A stretch of DNA of 64,000 nucleotides, taken from the NCBI GenBank assembly GCA_944470555.2, contig OX104130.1, forward strand, positions 67,337,160-67,401,159, written 5' to 3'. This stretch comes from Heterobilharzia americana (Eukaryota > Platyhelminthes > Trematoda > Strigeidida > Schistosomatidae). Shown piece by piece: positions 1 through 10,676 of this stretch (the first letter of the stretch is position 1; each line of letters begins with the position of its first letter). Under the pieces are notes generated by a model. It saw only the letters and a program-made list of their open reading frames with translations. It did not search any database and was not told the origin of the DNA. The position numbers and the translations under genes are program-made.

Positions 1-1232
1 AAGAGCTGAAGTGAAACCCATAATACTGTCATTCCCATGACGACCTAGTCATTCATTTCAGCTGGATCTTATGCGGCGAAGATTGTACATCATTTGTCAT
101 GTATTGATTGTTTTATTCAGATTTTTCTGAATTGACAGTATTCATAGACAGGCCATATCCATGTGTATCTAATAGTTAACCTGCTCCTGTGGAGCTAGGT
201 AAATCGGCCGTAGTCACTGATTGCTGCCAACACATATACGAGAACATATTCCTGCCTGGTTTTATAAGGGTGAAAGGAAATGCATCAGAAGTTCTATCCT
301 TGAGCATTTAATCGACTCCAACCCTTCAACCGACCCAAACAATGATTTTAAGGTTATCTAACGAATTCGCTCAAACATCTCACGTCCCCTCCATCTTCAA
401 CTTCTAAAAACATCAGAGGCCTTTGCTATCCATGAAATGAAGCTTGACGTTTGTGTGCAAAAGAAGTATGCACAGTCTTTCTATCCACCTTTGCCTTAAC
501 TTATTTTGGTCTTCGTGTGCTTTGTCACTTTGTTTTGTTTTTTTCAATTTCCCCTTTTCTCAGACTAATCTTTGTACTCTTATATCGTCATTATCATTTT
601 ATTCTAATATTTAACTGTTTCCAATGTTATTTCATTTGATCTTCCTAATAATCACAACTTTTATCAAAACATTTTCAATTTATTCCAATTAACTTATCTC
701 ATTCACATTACCTAATCCCTTGATTGTTTATTAACTTTACCACGTTTTCACCCTCTTTTTGGTCTATATGCACCTTATAAACGACTTAAAGTCTTACGTA
801 ACCCCTTTTTACTATTAATTGACATACTTGTTATTCTCCGTTGTTTTGTTGGATCAAGTTGTTCGAGCTCTGTTGGCAAATACCTCGATATTGCCCGAAT
901 ATTAATTATGATAATTTGATTGGTTTTGGCTAACAGAAGAATCCAGGACGTGTGAGGCAAATACACCCAGCTGACAAGTCCCAAATGAGAAGAAACGCGC
1001 GTCCTGGATTATTTTGCTATCCACAACCAACCAAGTTATCGAAACCCTTACATCATCAACTAGCAACATTATAACCATCACAACCACCATTATTATAACT
1101 TCAACCTCCTACTATGTAAGTTACATCTTCCTCACGGATTACAGTCTTTAAATAACATACACGAATGTACAGCTTGAGAATTAATTCATTGAAAAGAGAC
1201 CTCTTCGCTGAATATCTTGTTTTTGATGCTAC
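1..1232. other. No gene recognised (probably GGT-like gene intron)
   Basis: AT-rich sequence with only short open frames (up to about 69 codons) that show no recognisable domain and low-complexity composition. It lies 3' of exon 4 of the minus-strand GGT-like gene and so is probably intron, because that gene's remaining exons have not been reached. No exon could be placed here by eye. Confidence 0.5.
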
Positions 1233-1244
1233 AATGGGAATTAT

Positions 1245-3244
1245 AACCTCGCCTAGTTAACTAGTTCACTAGTTACTAGCCGGTCCTAAACCCGGATAAA
1301 GAGGGAAGGTTACAAATAGCACTAGAAAACCTAACCCAGATAACAAATCCAATCACTAAAGAAACTTCAAACACAAACAAAATATAGAAAACAATAATTA
1401 ACTCATTCCTCACTGGAATCAAAGAGACGAAATGATGCCAGTTGCTGAAAGTCTTCGGGAAGCCAATTGGCCGGGCCGATGTATCTTCTCTTCCCTAGAT
1501 GAAAGCAAAAGTAAATATGGGGACATGGAATGTCCGCAACATAGTTGAACCTAGCTGGTAAGGCTATCCAGATTGCAAATGAGATGAGGAGGTATGACAT
1601 AGAAGTGCTAGAAATCTGTGAGGAATGTGCACATGGAATGGAAGTGGACTCTCCAAACTGTCAACTGGAGAGGAGTCAATAATCTACTCCAATATTGTCA
1701 CCCAGACGACAACCACGAGCACACTGAGTTATGGAGTGGCTATCGTGATGTCCTGCTTCCAACAGCATCGAAGGCTCTCTCTCATGCAGTTGGAACCAAT
1801 CTCCTCCTGCAGGGTCATAACGGAAAGATTCAACTCAAAAGGAAGGAAAGTCACAATCGTACAGTGCTACGCTACGCTATGCACCTACAAATAATGCAGG
1901 TGAAGAGAGGAAGGAGGAATTCTACAGACAACTGAAATCAGCACCAGACAAGACCTCAGTTGTCGACATCAGAATTCTAATGGGTGGGGTGACATGAATG
2001 CCAAACAGTGGGGAGTGGACAACACAGGAAGGGAACTAACCATGGGTCGAGAAGCACTCTGTGAAATGAATGAGAATGGAGAATTGTTTACAGACTTCTG
2101 TGCATTCAACGATTTGGTGATTGGGGACACTGTATTCAAGTACAAGGATATCCACAAAGCGATATGGATTACAGCATTCACCAGACGGACACACTACACT
2201 AAAAATCAGATTGACTTCATCTCAATCTCAAGAAAGTGGAGACACAGCTTACTGGACACAAGAAAGGATCAAGAAGAGAATTTCGCCAACGATGATGATT
2301 TATGTCTACTGTCTAATGTCGCATAAACTCGAAGATCTACAGGCAAAAACCAACAAGTTGACAGAAGAGGTGAGGTAGCGAAGACGGGACTTCAGGTGAA
2401 CGTAGACATGACAGAGGTGATGAAGATACTCAACCAACAACAAGTGGCACGAATCACCATCAATAGGAGAAATCTAAAGGAAGTAGTCTGTTTCACCTAC
2501 CTAGGCAAGGCAGCATAGTCTCAACTACAGGCGGCGACACAGATGAGGATGTCAAAGCCAGGATCGGAAAGACAGAGAGACACACCTTCTTTCATTAATC
2601 TGAAATCAGTGTGGAGATCTACTCCACTCTACTCCACTGCACTCAGCATAAGGCGTCAACAACATCCGCATTTTCAACACTAATCTCAGTCAAGTCAGTG
2701 CAAGTTAGTGCTTCTATGTGATGGTTGACAGACTTGGCGACGCATTACGAGGAGCATTTCCACCAAATCGCACACATACATCAACAACTGCCGCCAACGC
2801 TCACTCCTCACTCGATACTGACACCGAAGATCAGATGGCCAGAATATTAAGAATAAGCAAGAAGAAACTCACTCACTCACTCTGGCTGGCTGGCTGGCTG
2901 GCAACGAATCAGCCAACAACCCACCGCCCAACAAGTGTGCAGAAGAAAGTGGAGATCGATTGGATTGGATTGGATTGAATGGGAAATACACTGAGAAGAC
3001 GGTTTGGTGACATCACGCAGCAGACCAGGCCAAGCCAGGCCAGGCCGTCGAGAGGAACTGAAATGTGAAACAACGAGTCGGGCATCCGAGGCGAGGGTGA
3101 CATGGAGGAGATGGTGTGAGTAAGAAATGAAGGCTGATGGGCAGTCGTGGAGTCAGGTTGAAAAGACTGCAGAGAAGAGAGTGGAATGGAGGTGTGCTAC
3201 TGGAGGCCTATTTTCCACTAGTAACCCATGATACAAATAACAAT
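1245..3244 (+). mobile_element. RTE-1 family LINE, copy A, internally deleted
   Basis: A non-LTR retrotransposon of the RTE type. It starts with the family 5' end (ACCTCGCCTAGTTAACTAG) and the 5' leader. Next come a broken apurinic-type endonuclease region (about 1500-2280), a fragment of the region after the reverse transcriptase (about 2380-2720), and the C-terminal tail with an ACAAATAACAATAA-type end. It is flanked by a perfect 12-bp direct repeat, AATGGGAATTAT, at 1233-1244 and 3245-3256, which I read as the target-site duplication. At 2.0 kb it is shorter than copies B and C (about 3.3 kb); most of the reverse transcriptase is missing between about 2270 and 2300, where endonuclease sequence joins directly to late-RT sequence. 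Frames are broken throughout, so it is not autonomous. It sits about 50 bp past the splice donor of GGT exon 4, in the opposite orientation. Confidence 0.85.
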
Positions 3245-3295
3245 AATGGGAATTATGAATAAAATTTTAAAATATGAAATACACAGAAGGCATAC

Positions 3296-3583
3296 TTTCA
3301 ATGGAGTTGGACGGTGAACTTCATAGCCTTTCAAATCATTGAATGACCATTGAAAACCTTGTTGATTCATATAGTTAACAAATTTGCTGTTAAAAGTTTC
3401 TTCTCCTTGAATACCATAAAAGTATTCTTGACCTTGGTCAGCTAGTTGTTTTAGCGTGTTTTGCAGTTCAACTGATGGTATGTAAAGATTCTTTCTATTG
3501 GTTAGTTGTTGTATGAATGGATTGGATTCGGGTGAGTTCGACAAAATGAAATCATTTGCAGCTCGCATTAAAGATTTTCCAGG
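3296..3583 (-). CDS. Gamma-glutamyltransferase-like gene, exon 4 (internal)
   Basis: An exon of 288 bp (96 codons) on the minus strand. The acceptor is TTTTGTTAG just before 3583 and the donor is GTATGC right after 3296. The translation contains the GGT pattern of a hydrophobic stretch (ELQNTLKQLADQGQEYFYG), in which the usual form is 'L..TL..lA..G...FY.G', followed by the family's 'sw.Dl..Y.v..p.PL' pattern (WSFNDLKGYEVHRPTPL). This is the C-terminal half of the family's large (heavy) subunit. The frame joins exon 3 in phase 0, and the junction GFV|PGKSL matches the family's 'GFpV...La'. The next exons, including the autoprocessing Thr of the small subunit, are not in the window. The exon is only about 50 bp from the 3' end of RTE-1 copy A. 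Confidence 0.85.
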
Positions 3584-4084
3584 CTAACAAAATAACCACA
3601 GAAATTGTTTAGATAGTTAGTAGAATATACACAAACAAAAAGGATGATTGAAATAGCGCTACGTAATTCTATCTTTAAATTCCTCTTCACTGGTTTAGGT
3701 TACATAAATAACTTTAGCTGGCCTACTACTAATTGAACAGCAAGATGGAAACAAAACTTCATGACAACTTTGAAGAGATGGATATTCCTTAAATGATGTT
3801 AGTCTCAACGGTCAAATACTAGTCATTTTATGAGGAAAGGTAGGATTTCCAGTGAATGATTGAAATCATGTAGAGCCTGGTTGGAGCGTCACACAAAAGC
3901 GTAACAGTTAACACTATCATGCACTTTATTGCAACATACAGAGACGATATGTCAAGAAGACACAAACACCAAAATAGAACCTGAACTTTTCTTATGGTGA
4001 AGTGTTGAAACAAGGCGATTGAAAGGAAAAGATATGTGAACGCCACAGATTTTGATCACAAGTTTCTTTGAAGCATTATTCGCG

Positions 4085-4395
4085 TGTGATGGAGTCACTC
4101 ACTATGTGAGCAATGTCGAAGCTAGGCACAGAGTACTAAGCAAGGAAGGTAAGTTGGTGGATAAAGAATCGCCTATCACGGTGAGAAATGTTAGGCAAAA
4201 AGGAATAGTCTGGAAGAAAGCTAACGATGGCAAGATCAAGACACGGCACTATTCCATGAAGCCTCTTGTCGTTGGTTTGAGTTGTCTAGAGAGATGCAGA
4301 CTGTCTTCGACAGTTTTCGAACTACAAGCTGCAACTCTTAATGATATGCATGAAAATGGGTCACAGTGGTGCAAAAGTACTCAATTCGGAATTTT
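4085..4395 (+). mobile_element. RTE-2 family fragment, C-terminal tail
   Basis: A decayed piece of the region downstream of the reverse transcriptase in the RTE-2 family. The plus-strand translation VSNVEARHRVLSKEGKLVD parallels VSNAEVRCRVLGRRGKSVD of the intact copy at 21023-21589. It is followed by 'KTRHYSMKPLVVGLS' and 'ENGSQWCK', matching the family's 'KTWHQCMKSLTVGLS' and 'QNRSQWRRC'. The middle part ('HRLRWLGHVLRM') is replaced by unrelated or frame-shifted sequence. It lies in intron 3 of the GGT-like gene. Confidence 0.75.
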
Positions 4396-5369
4396 GATGA
4401 TCTTCATGAACCTTCATCTGTTTATCCTTTCTTCTGCCACATGCTTTTGTATACTGGAATGCTATTCTTCTTCTTCTACATACCTTTTCTTCGTATATTG
4501 CTGTGAAGTGTGGTGAGTGGAACTGATGCGCCTTCATGCCAGATCCTATATTGACTAATTTATTTATTTGACCTGGTATATATGTATCAACCAGATTTGT
4601 TACAGCTCAATAAGGTGACAGCCAACAGGACAGAAATAGAATGAGATAATAATGACAGTATTAGTCTGACTACTATACTTTTCTTTTCCAGTTTCACTCT
4701 TTTTCAGTTAACAGCAAGCCGGATCAGAACACGCAATAAATATCGTAGACACTATAACTCCAGTTGTTGCTTTTTTGCTCATTGTTTGCTTTACCACACA
4801 CAGTAAACTCTAATTATGAGTATTGTATGCTACATATTTTACAAGTTTCAACTACTTCAGTCAATGAAAGTTCATACCAACAACCTCTATACAACCTCCA
4901 GCCATGGTATGGTATGACCCTAAAGACAAGAAGCCTTTCAGTAAATATAATTCGTATGAGCCTTTATGAAACAAACCTGACCACCATGATAGAATACCAA
5001 CTGTGAGCAAGACAATAAGATGTGATGTATCATAGTCTATGTTTCTCAAAGCAGTATGCTTGGAATCTATATATTGTTTGCTTAAACAGAGTCAAATAAA
5101 ATCACCTTCATAATTGTTTAATGTTCTTCGAGCTAGTGCTAATGAAGTCGCCAGTCTGGTGACGAAAAATCAAAGAACAAACCTCGAAACTCGAAGAAAG
5201 CCAAAACAATTACTATCCTCATCCTAAGCTACAAATTTTCTTCAGTACCTCAAACCCATCTTTGTGTAATTCACATCCATCAAAGTGAATAATTCAGTAG
5301 CTACATTTCCAATCCTAGATATTGTGCAATATTTGTACTAGGTGATGATTGAAGGTGAGATGAAAATCT

Positions 5370-5442
5370 GGACCTCGGCCCGATTCGAACCAGCGACCAT
5401 CGGGTTACCGGCCTGGTGCTCTACCAACTGAGCTACAAGGTC
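5370..5442 (-). tRNA. tRNA-Thr(GGT)-like sequence, left arm
   Basis: The cloverleaf can be drawn by hand on the minus strand. Acceptor stem GACCTTG/CGAGGTC (7 bp, one G-U), TA, D-stem GCTC/GAGC, anticodon stem CCAGG/CCCGA (two mismatches), loop CCGGTAA with anticodon GGT (Thr), 5-nt variable loop, T-loop TTCGAAT. A box (TAGCTCAGTTGG) and B box (GGTTCGAATC) are good. A TTTT Pol III terminator follows 4 nt after the 3' end. Odd points: base 33 is C instead of the near-universal U, and the T-stem and anticodon stem have mismatches. It is more likely a tRNA-derived SINE or pseudogene than a working tRNA. Confidence 0.55.
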
Positions 5443-5538
5443 CAACTGCTCACCAGACTTTTATTTCACTTCAATTCACACGGTATTCGGGCAAAACCCT
5501 TGGCGATTGAAGTGAAACAAAATTCTGGTCAGCAGTCG

Positions 5539-5611
5539 AACCTCGTAGCTCAGTTGGTAGAGCACCGGGCCGGTAACCCGGTGGTCGCTGGTTCGAATCA
5601 GGCCGAGGTCC
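5539..5611 (+). tRNA. tRNA-Thr(GGT)-like sequence, right arm
   Basis: The mirror copy of the left-arm sequence. Here the anticodon stem is perfect (CCGGG/CCCGG), the loop is again CCGGTAA (anticodon GGT, C at position 33), and the D-stem GCTC/GAGC and T-loop TTCGAAT are intact. The acceptor stem AACCTCG/CGAGGTC has a mismatch at the first pair, and the T-stem GCTGG/CAGGC has one mismatch and one G-U. A TTTT run starts 4 nt after the 3' end. Fold scores from a tRNA covariance model would decide between gene and pseudogene. Confidence 0.55.
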
Positions 5612-5884
5612 AGATTTTCATCTCACCTTCAATCATCACCCAGCACAAATACTAGTCTTCCAAACTACGGCTATCTTAGATAGCCAAATCATAATTGTCC
5701 AATACGTTTAAATCAAGACTTTGTAAGTGATGACAGCTTATATACAAGCGACAAATCATACTTTTAGAACTTTCACTAACAAACCTGCTGTAAAAGTGTA
5801 TTCAGTACTGTGTTATGCTTTATTTTAATAGAATCAGCAAAGTATTTTCATACTAAGTGCAAAAGATACTAGTCTAGGACTTAC

Positions 5885-6132
5885 CACGAAACCGTTTACA
5901 GCGAAATCAATTGCTCCATTGAAAAGATCAGACCATTTTAATGAACCAAATTGTTGATGCATAACTGCAAGACCACGTACAAGTCCTGGAATGCCTACTA
6001 AACTAGCATGGTTAGTTCGATTGGGCATATCTCTGACTGTAACATTATTACGAACGGAACAGGAGAAGTCAAATAAATGACTTAATTGTTTGTTACGATC
6101 ACGAACTAGTATAGCACCACAACCTGCCAAAC
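5885..6132 (-). CDS. Gamma-glutamyltransferase-like gene, exon 3 (internal)
   Basis: An exon of 248 bp, acceptor TAACCAACAG before 6132 and donor GTAAGT after 5885. It enters in phase 1 and leaves in phase 0. It encodes the stretch that follows the family's glycine-rich loop (here SLAGCGAILV, where most GGTs have S.GiGGG.f.l) and the conserved 'vGvPG.vrGl...h..fG.l.W..L..pAi.lA..GF' block (ASLVGIPGLVRGLAVMHQQ, then FGSLKWSDLFNGAIDFAVN). That block is the strongest evidence for the family. By hand alignment the Arg that binds the gamma-glutamyl alpha-carboxylate (Arg107 in human GGT1) falls in FDFSCSVRNN, where no Arg is at the expected place. The protein may therefore be a divergent or inactive member. 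Confidence 0.85.
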
Positions 6133-6689
6133 CTGTTGGTTAGAATATCACAACAGTACAGGAGAATACTGAAATATACTCATATGAAAAACTGGTATTT
6201 AGCTATTGATCACAGCATAATTAATTTTATAACAGTATGAGATGAATAGGTATGTCCAATGCAAGGGACCTGGCTCTTAATGGATATCGGTCTAAGTTAC
6301 CACAATTAATATAAGAGCACCGACGAACAAAAACATAGGTGAATGAAAACAATACATCAGTAGTCGTAAAAAAACCGGAAGATAAAGAAAGGTGGGAAAA
6401 GGGATGAAGATAGATAACAAGATGTTTACATTTTGAATGTAGGTGAGAAATGGAGAAATCTACATCAATACAATTGAAGTTGCATAGTAACCTTCAGGTT
6501 TCTATCCATTGACTTCAATTGTTTTGTATACACTATCCAAATAAAAACTTACCACAATATATTTGATCTGGCTAATAAAAAAATATGATTTAAACGGTTA
6601 TGTAGTAACATAAAAGTAGATAAAGTAGAGTGAGAGAATATAAAGTCTGAAGATAAAGCTTAGTGGTAATATCCGAGCTTTAGAAGACG

Positions 6690-9600
6690 TCAGTGAGTGA
6701 ATACATCTGAGTCATTGTGATCGATTTTCAGCCATATCACCAAGAGTCCTCAACCTCTAATTCTTTTCCTCTCGGGTACCTCAACAAGCAAACATAACCC
6801 ACCCCCAACACACATACACACCACTCAGACCAACAGTCTGATATATCATGAACTCCTACCAGGTCTTGAATCCGCCAACCTGAACACTCTACAAACCTAA
6901 TCCAACTTCTTCGAAAATGACACCTCGAGGTAGGTGGGTGGTGCATCGACATGCACACTACATGTCAAAATCATCTCACCTGACTAAGCTTCACAACCTC
7001 ATCAACCCACTCGCTTTCCTTGACTACTACCATTCATCTGACCTCAACATTCCTCATACAATGATTCCACCACCAATCGTGAGCAACGCTGCCAAGACAC
7101 CTGTGCTAAAAAAACACATGTAACCACTTCATGTTTTCCACTTTCAACGGCCATGTCTCACAGTCGTAGGACAGAAGACGACAGAACGAACTGTAGTGCA
7201 GTATACTCCTCCATCGATAGATAGTCACATATCTCACCAGTCGGTTCCACAGATGGTGTGAGTTGTCAAATGCCAAACGGAACTTCTCTGTCCGAGCTGA
7301 GATCTCGTCAGCATCCAGCCAGTTTCGGCTAATGCAACTGGCAAAGTAAGTGAAGTGGGTGACACATTCCACCACTTCATTCCCTATCCTTAAACTGGGT
7401 GCAATTGCAGCAGATCAGTCCTGCAGCCTGCAGCATCATCTCACATTTGACAGATGCCACAGAAATGCATGCCAAACATACTCAGATTTCTAATCAACCC
7501 ATTCACAAGAACATGCATCGCATCGCATCGCATCAGCGTCTTCACCTAACACAAAAACATCATCTCCATGTCAACCAGATGATAATCTCCAGGGAGTAGG
7601 TCAATCCCTGTATAGTCAGACGTACCTGAGGTTATATCCATTACTACGTGTACGACGAAGTTACATAGGAAGGGTGACAGTGTACAACTCTGACGAACAC
7701 CACTAATTGTCGTCAATTCATATGACAGCTTTCCATAAGCCCTGACAAGGCTGCGTGAGTTCGAGTAGAGAGCTGTGATTTGCATTATATTCTTTCTCGA
7801 TACTCCGTTCATAGTCAGACTCTGCCACAAAGCCTCACTGTCGACTGAGTGAAATGGTGCCTTCAGGTCAGGAAGTGTGGCAAGTGTCAACCATTGACCA
7901 GTGGGTATGCCTGTGTTCTAGAACCTGTCGGAGAGTGAAAATCTGATGGACACGCCCTCATAAAGGTCTAAAACCTGTCTGGCTTTTTCGAGTTTGCTGT
8001 TCTCGAGCTCCAGTTAGGCGTTCGATGAATGAGGATCGGGGAATCTTAGACACACAGTCAAACTAATTCCTCAATGGTTTTCACAAAAGGACTTCTCTCC
8101 CTCCTTATAAAATGAGATGATCAGAAAAGCAGACCAGTCTGACGGAACTACCGCTGATTCCCATATACTAATTGGTCCATCCGCTTTTTTAGGCAGCCAT
8201 TTCTTACGTCCATCCTTGAAAACTTCAGGTGGCAAACAGTCGTGTCTTGCTACTTTGCTTCGTTTTAGGTTCGGTACAGCTTTCTAAACTTAAAGGACAG
8301 TTGGAGAACTAACGTCTAAGTGTCATTCAGGTTATGTCTGGAGGCTAGGCAACTAAAGTATTACTAGGGGCCCTTTGAACTGTGCTTCAAAGTGTTCTGC
8401 CCAGCGTTCTAGCTGTATGTTCTGAGTGGTTATCAGTGTTCCATCCTTTTCGGTTTAAGTTCTACTAACCACCGTCTTCTTCTTGCCGGTACTCTAAATA
8501 AGCTTATAGAGTTGAAGAGTGTTACCCAACGCTGATGCCTTCTCCATGTCTCTTGCTTTCTCCACCCACTACTGCTCGTGATCATTGCGTAGACTCTTGG
8601 TCAACTTAAGTTTGAGTTGCTTTCGCTCTTCATCGTGGTTAGAGCCAGCTGGACTCAGTCTTCTCGCATCAATCAGTTCAGATAACGTCACGGAAATTCA
8701 ATGACGTTTGATGACCTTATTTGTAGGTTACCAATTATCATTACTCCTGTTTCTACTGCAGACTTAATAACGTCAGGTTTCCTCGGGATGAGCATTGCTA
8801 TCACGTTTAGACAAATGCTTAGCTATCTCTTTTTTAAATTCGGAGTTGACGGTCTCATCTTCCAAACGATCACAGAGAGGCTTCATTATCGTGTTTCCTG
8901 CGACCAGTAAGGTCTGGAAATACACTAGCCCGCAGTAGTGCATGATCGGAGTTCAAACGGGTACTCCAGAAAGAGCGGTATTCCTTCACGTATCCTCTCC
9001 AATGATGGTTTATAGCAATATGATCTATCTGTGTCCATCGTTGGTTTGAAATCGTCAGCTGCCATGTGAGACAGTGTCTCCTCTTATGCCAAAAGTTAGT
9101 CCTGGGCACAAAACAAGTGACTGTAGGAGCAAAACTGCAACAGACGATCACAGTTATCGGTTAATTGGCATGAGATTCCGTAAATACTCTCCGAAAGACC
9201 TTTCTGAATGGCTAAGCTTCCCTATTTGAGTGTTAAATTCACCTGCCATTATGACTAGATCTGAACGTTTTGCTTTCTGTAGCAAAATTGATAGCTTCTC
9301 ATTTAATTCACCCTTTGTGTCATCCGAACTATAGCTGGTGGGTGCGTAGGCGGAGATTACGAGTCAGTATTGTCTAATCTCGCGATCCTTACTAAACCTA
9401 ACAGATCCATCTAGTCGAACAGCTAATAGATGGCTGTTCACTGGTATCTAGTTGAGAAGCGCACTTGCCGCTCTACAGCTGAATGCTATGTCTACACCAG
9501 CGAGTTCACGACATCCAGCCACTGGGGGCTTCTGGTACTCCCAAGGTGAATTTCAACGATTCACTACAATGGCGCTAATTTAATAACCACATTCAGGCAC

Positions 9601-10205
9601 TGTATACGTGCCTCAGAGACACAATACACATCTATGGCTAGAGATTCCATAGTTCTGGTGGGCGGTGCTTGTTGTCCTATTTGGCATAGAATTCAGACCT
9701 TGAAAGCTCCTACATAAACTACACAGTAGGGCCTTAGGATACCAGGAATGAGGTGTCCATGGCTTTGGTCGTTCGCAACGGTCACAGAATAAGGTTGGGT
9801 AAGGCGTAAAAGGCTTAATATTAGTGTCAGAAGGCGTAGGCAAAGGAGGAGACACAGTTGGGGAAGATAAGTTATGTGTGATTGGCTTTAGTGTACTACT
9901 GGAAGCGTGCGGGTGGTTGACACTTCCTGGCTGCCTACACATAGTGGAAAGCTATTTATTTTTAAGGTACCTGAAAGAGAAAAAGATTTGCGTGACCGCA
10001 GAGCCCATGGGACATCTGCTTGAGGCCTGTCATGCACAGCCTTTTTGGGATGTTGTTTTGTGGCTTGGTTTAGAGGGCAGTACCAGCATGGAACTGCTGA
10101 TCATCCAAGGGAAACACCTCATTAGTGTTACATCCCATCCAGCTATCAGCGGTACGACTTCGCCCTCAAACCCCAGCATAGTGTAGTAATTTTCACTACA
10201 ACGGT
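6690..10205 (-). mobile_element. RTE-2 family LINE, decayed near full-length copy (D3)
   Basis: A minus-strand element inside GGT intron 2. Its 3' end resembles the family 3' UTR (6690-6740, matched at 21040-21090). Moving upstream come C-terminal region remnants (7106-7375, CETWPLKVENMKWLHVFF), RT fragments (7546-7890, with the 'GVRQSC.LSPFL.NF' motif), the linker, and the endonuclease (8870-9151, with RWTQIDHIAINHHWRG and SDHALL). Its 5' portion (9613-9942) encodes a Pro/Ser-rich stretch with CXXC pairs. The 5' leader (about 9940-10205) also occurs at 16068-16190 and 27031-27482, which identifies it as part of this family. No frame is intact, and I could not find a convincing target-site duplication. 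The exact left end is uncertain. Confidence 0.8.
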
Positions 10206-10260
10206 AACTGCTTTACGTGTATATATACACCATTTGTAGTTGCATGAAAGTTAGATGAAT

Positions 10261-10400
10261 ATATTAGTTGGTTGGAGGCACTTAACAGGAAGCCATGAGC
10301 CTAGGCTTCGCGCTTGTTAACACTCGTCAGGAAGGTGTACCTCCAACCGCCAGGGAATTTATGTCCCCTGTGAGATTTGAATCCGGTCAGCACTTAGGAC
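10261..10400. repeat. Possible SINE-like segment with short inverted repeat
   Basis: A segment bounded by GGTTGGAGGCAC (about 10270) and, about 70 bp on, its near-perfect inverse GTACCTCCAACC. On the minus strand GGATTCAAATC (about 10375) resembles a Pol III B box. No convincing A box or cloverleaf was found. It lies between the RTE-2 copy and GGT exon 2. Confidence 0.3.
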
Positions 10401-10496
10401 AAGACATGAAATTGGTTGCTCTTCAGTGATCAATCAGCGTATGAGATAAGTATATCCTAGCATGACAATTACTACTCATTGATAAACAAAACTTAC

Positions 10497-10641
10497 TCGC
10501 AACATCCGGACGAGTTACGGTCAAACATAGTATAGTAGATACCATTGCATCAACAGCATTCCCTTTGCTTCTTCTCATGATGTTCAGACCAATTTCTCCA
10601 CAGAAATCATCATCAACTACGACAGCCCCATGAGGTGTAAC
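10497..10641 (-). CDS. Gamma-glutamyltransferase-like gene, exon 2
   Basis: An exon of 145 bp starting at 10641 in phase 0 and ending at 10497 in phase 1 at a GTAAGT donor. It encodes the N-terminal GGT signature: GAVVVDDDFCGEIGLNIMRR, then SKGNAVDAMVSTILCLTV. This matches the family's 'aaVas...ca.iG..iL..GGnAvDAaVa..l.L.v'. GGT is a membrane-bound Ntn-hydrolase that removes or transfers the gamma-glutamyl group of glutathione outside the cell. The family's 'p..SGIGGG' loop continues in exon 3 but is degenerate here (DVASLAGCG). Confidence 0.9.
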
Positions 10642-10676
10642 CTTAATTAAAAATAAGACAACTGGAGGATCTATAC
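10642..10676 (-). other. 35-bp intron 1 of the GGT-like gene
   Basis: It begins GTATAG and ends TTAATTAAG on the minus strand, 35 bp in all. Reading through gives a stop (TAG) two codons after GNPQ; removing it joins exon 1 to exon 2 in phase. Very short introns near the 5' end of genes are a known feature of schistosomes. Confidence 0.8.

Larger units (their letters stand above)
5331..5650. repeat. 320-bp palindrome with two tRNA-like arms
   Basis: A long inverted repeat: arms 5331-5475 and 5506-5650, each 145 nt and collinear without gaps, around a 30-nt unpaired spacer (5476-5505). Comparing the left arm with the reverse complement of the right arm by hand I count 11 mismatches in 145 (about 92% identity). 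Each arm carries a 73-nt tRNA-like sequence, with the two 5' ends facing inward. It lies in intron 3 of the GGT-like gene, between exons 4 and 3. It could be a head-to-head pair of tRNA-derived SINEs or an inverted duplication of one tRNA-like gene. Confidence 0.9.
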
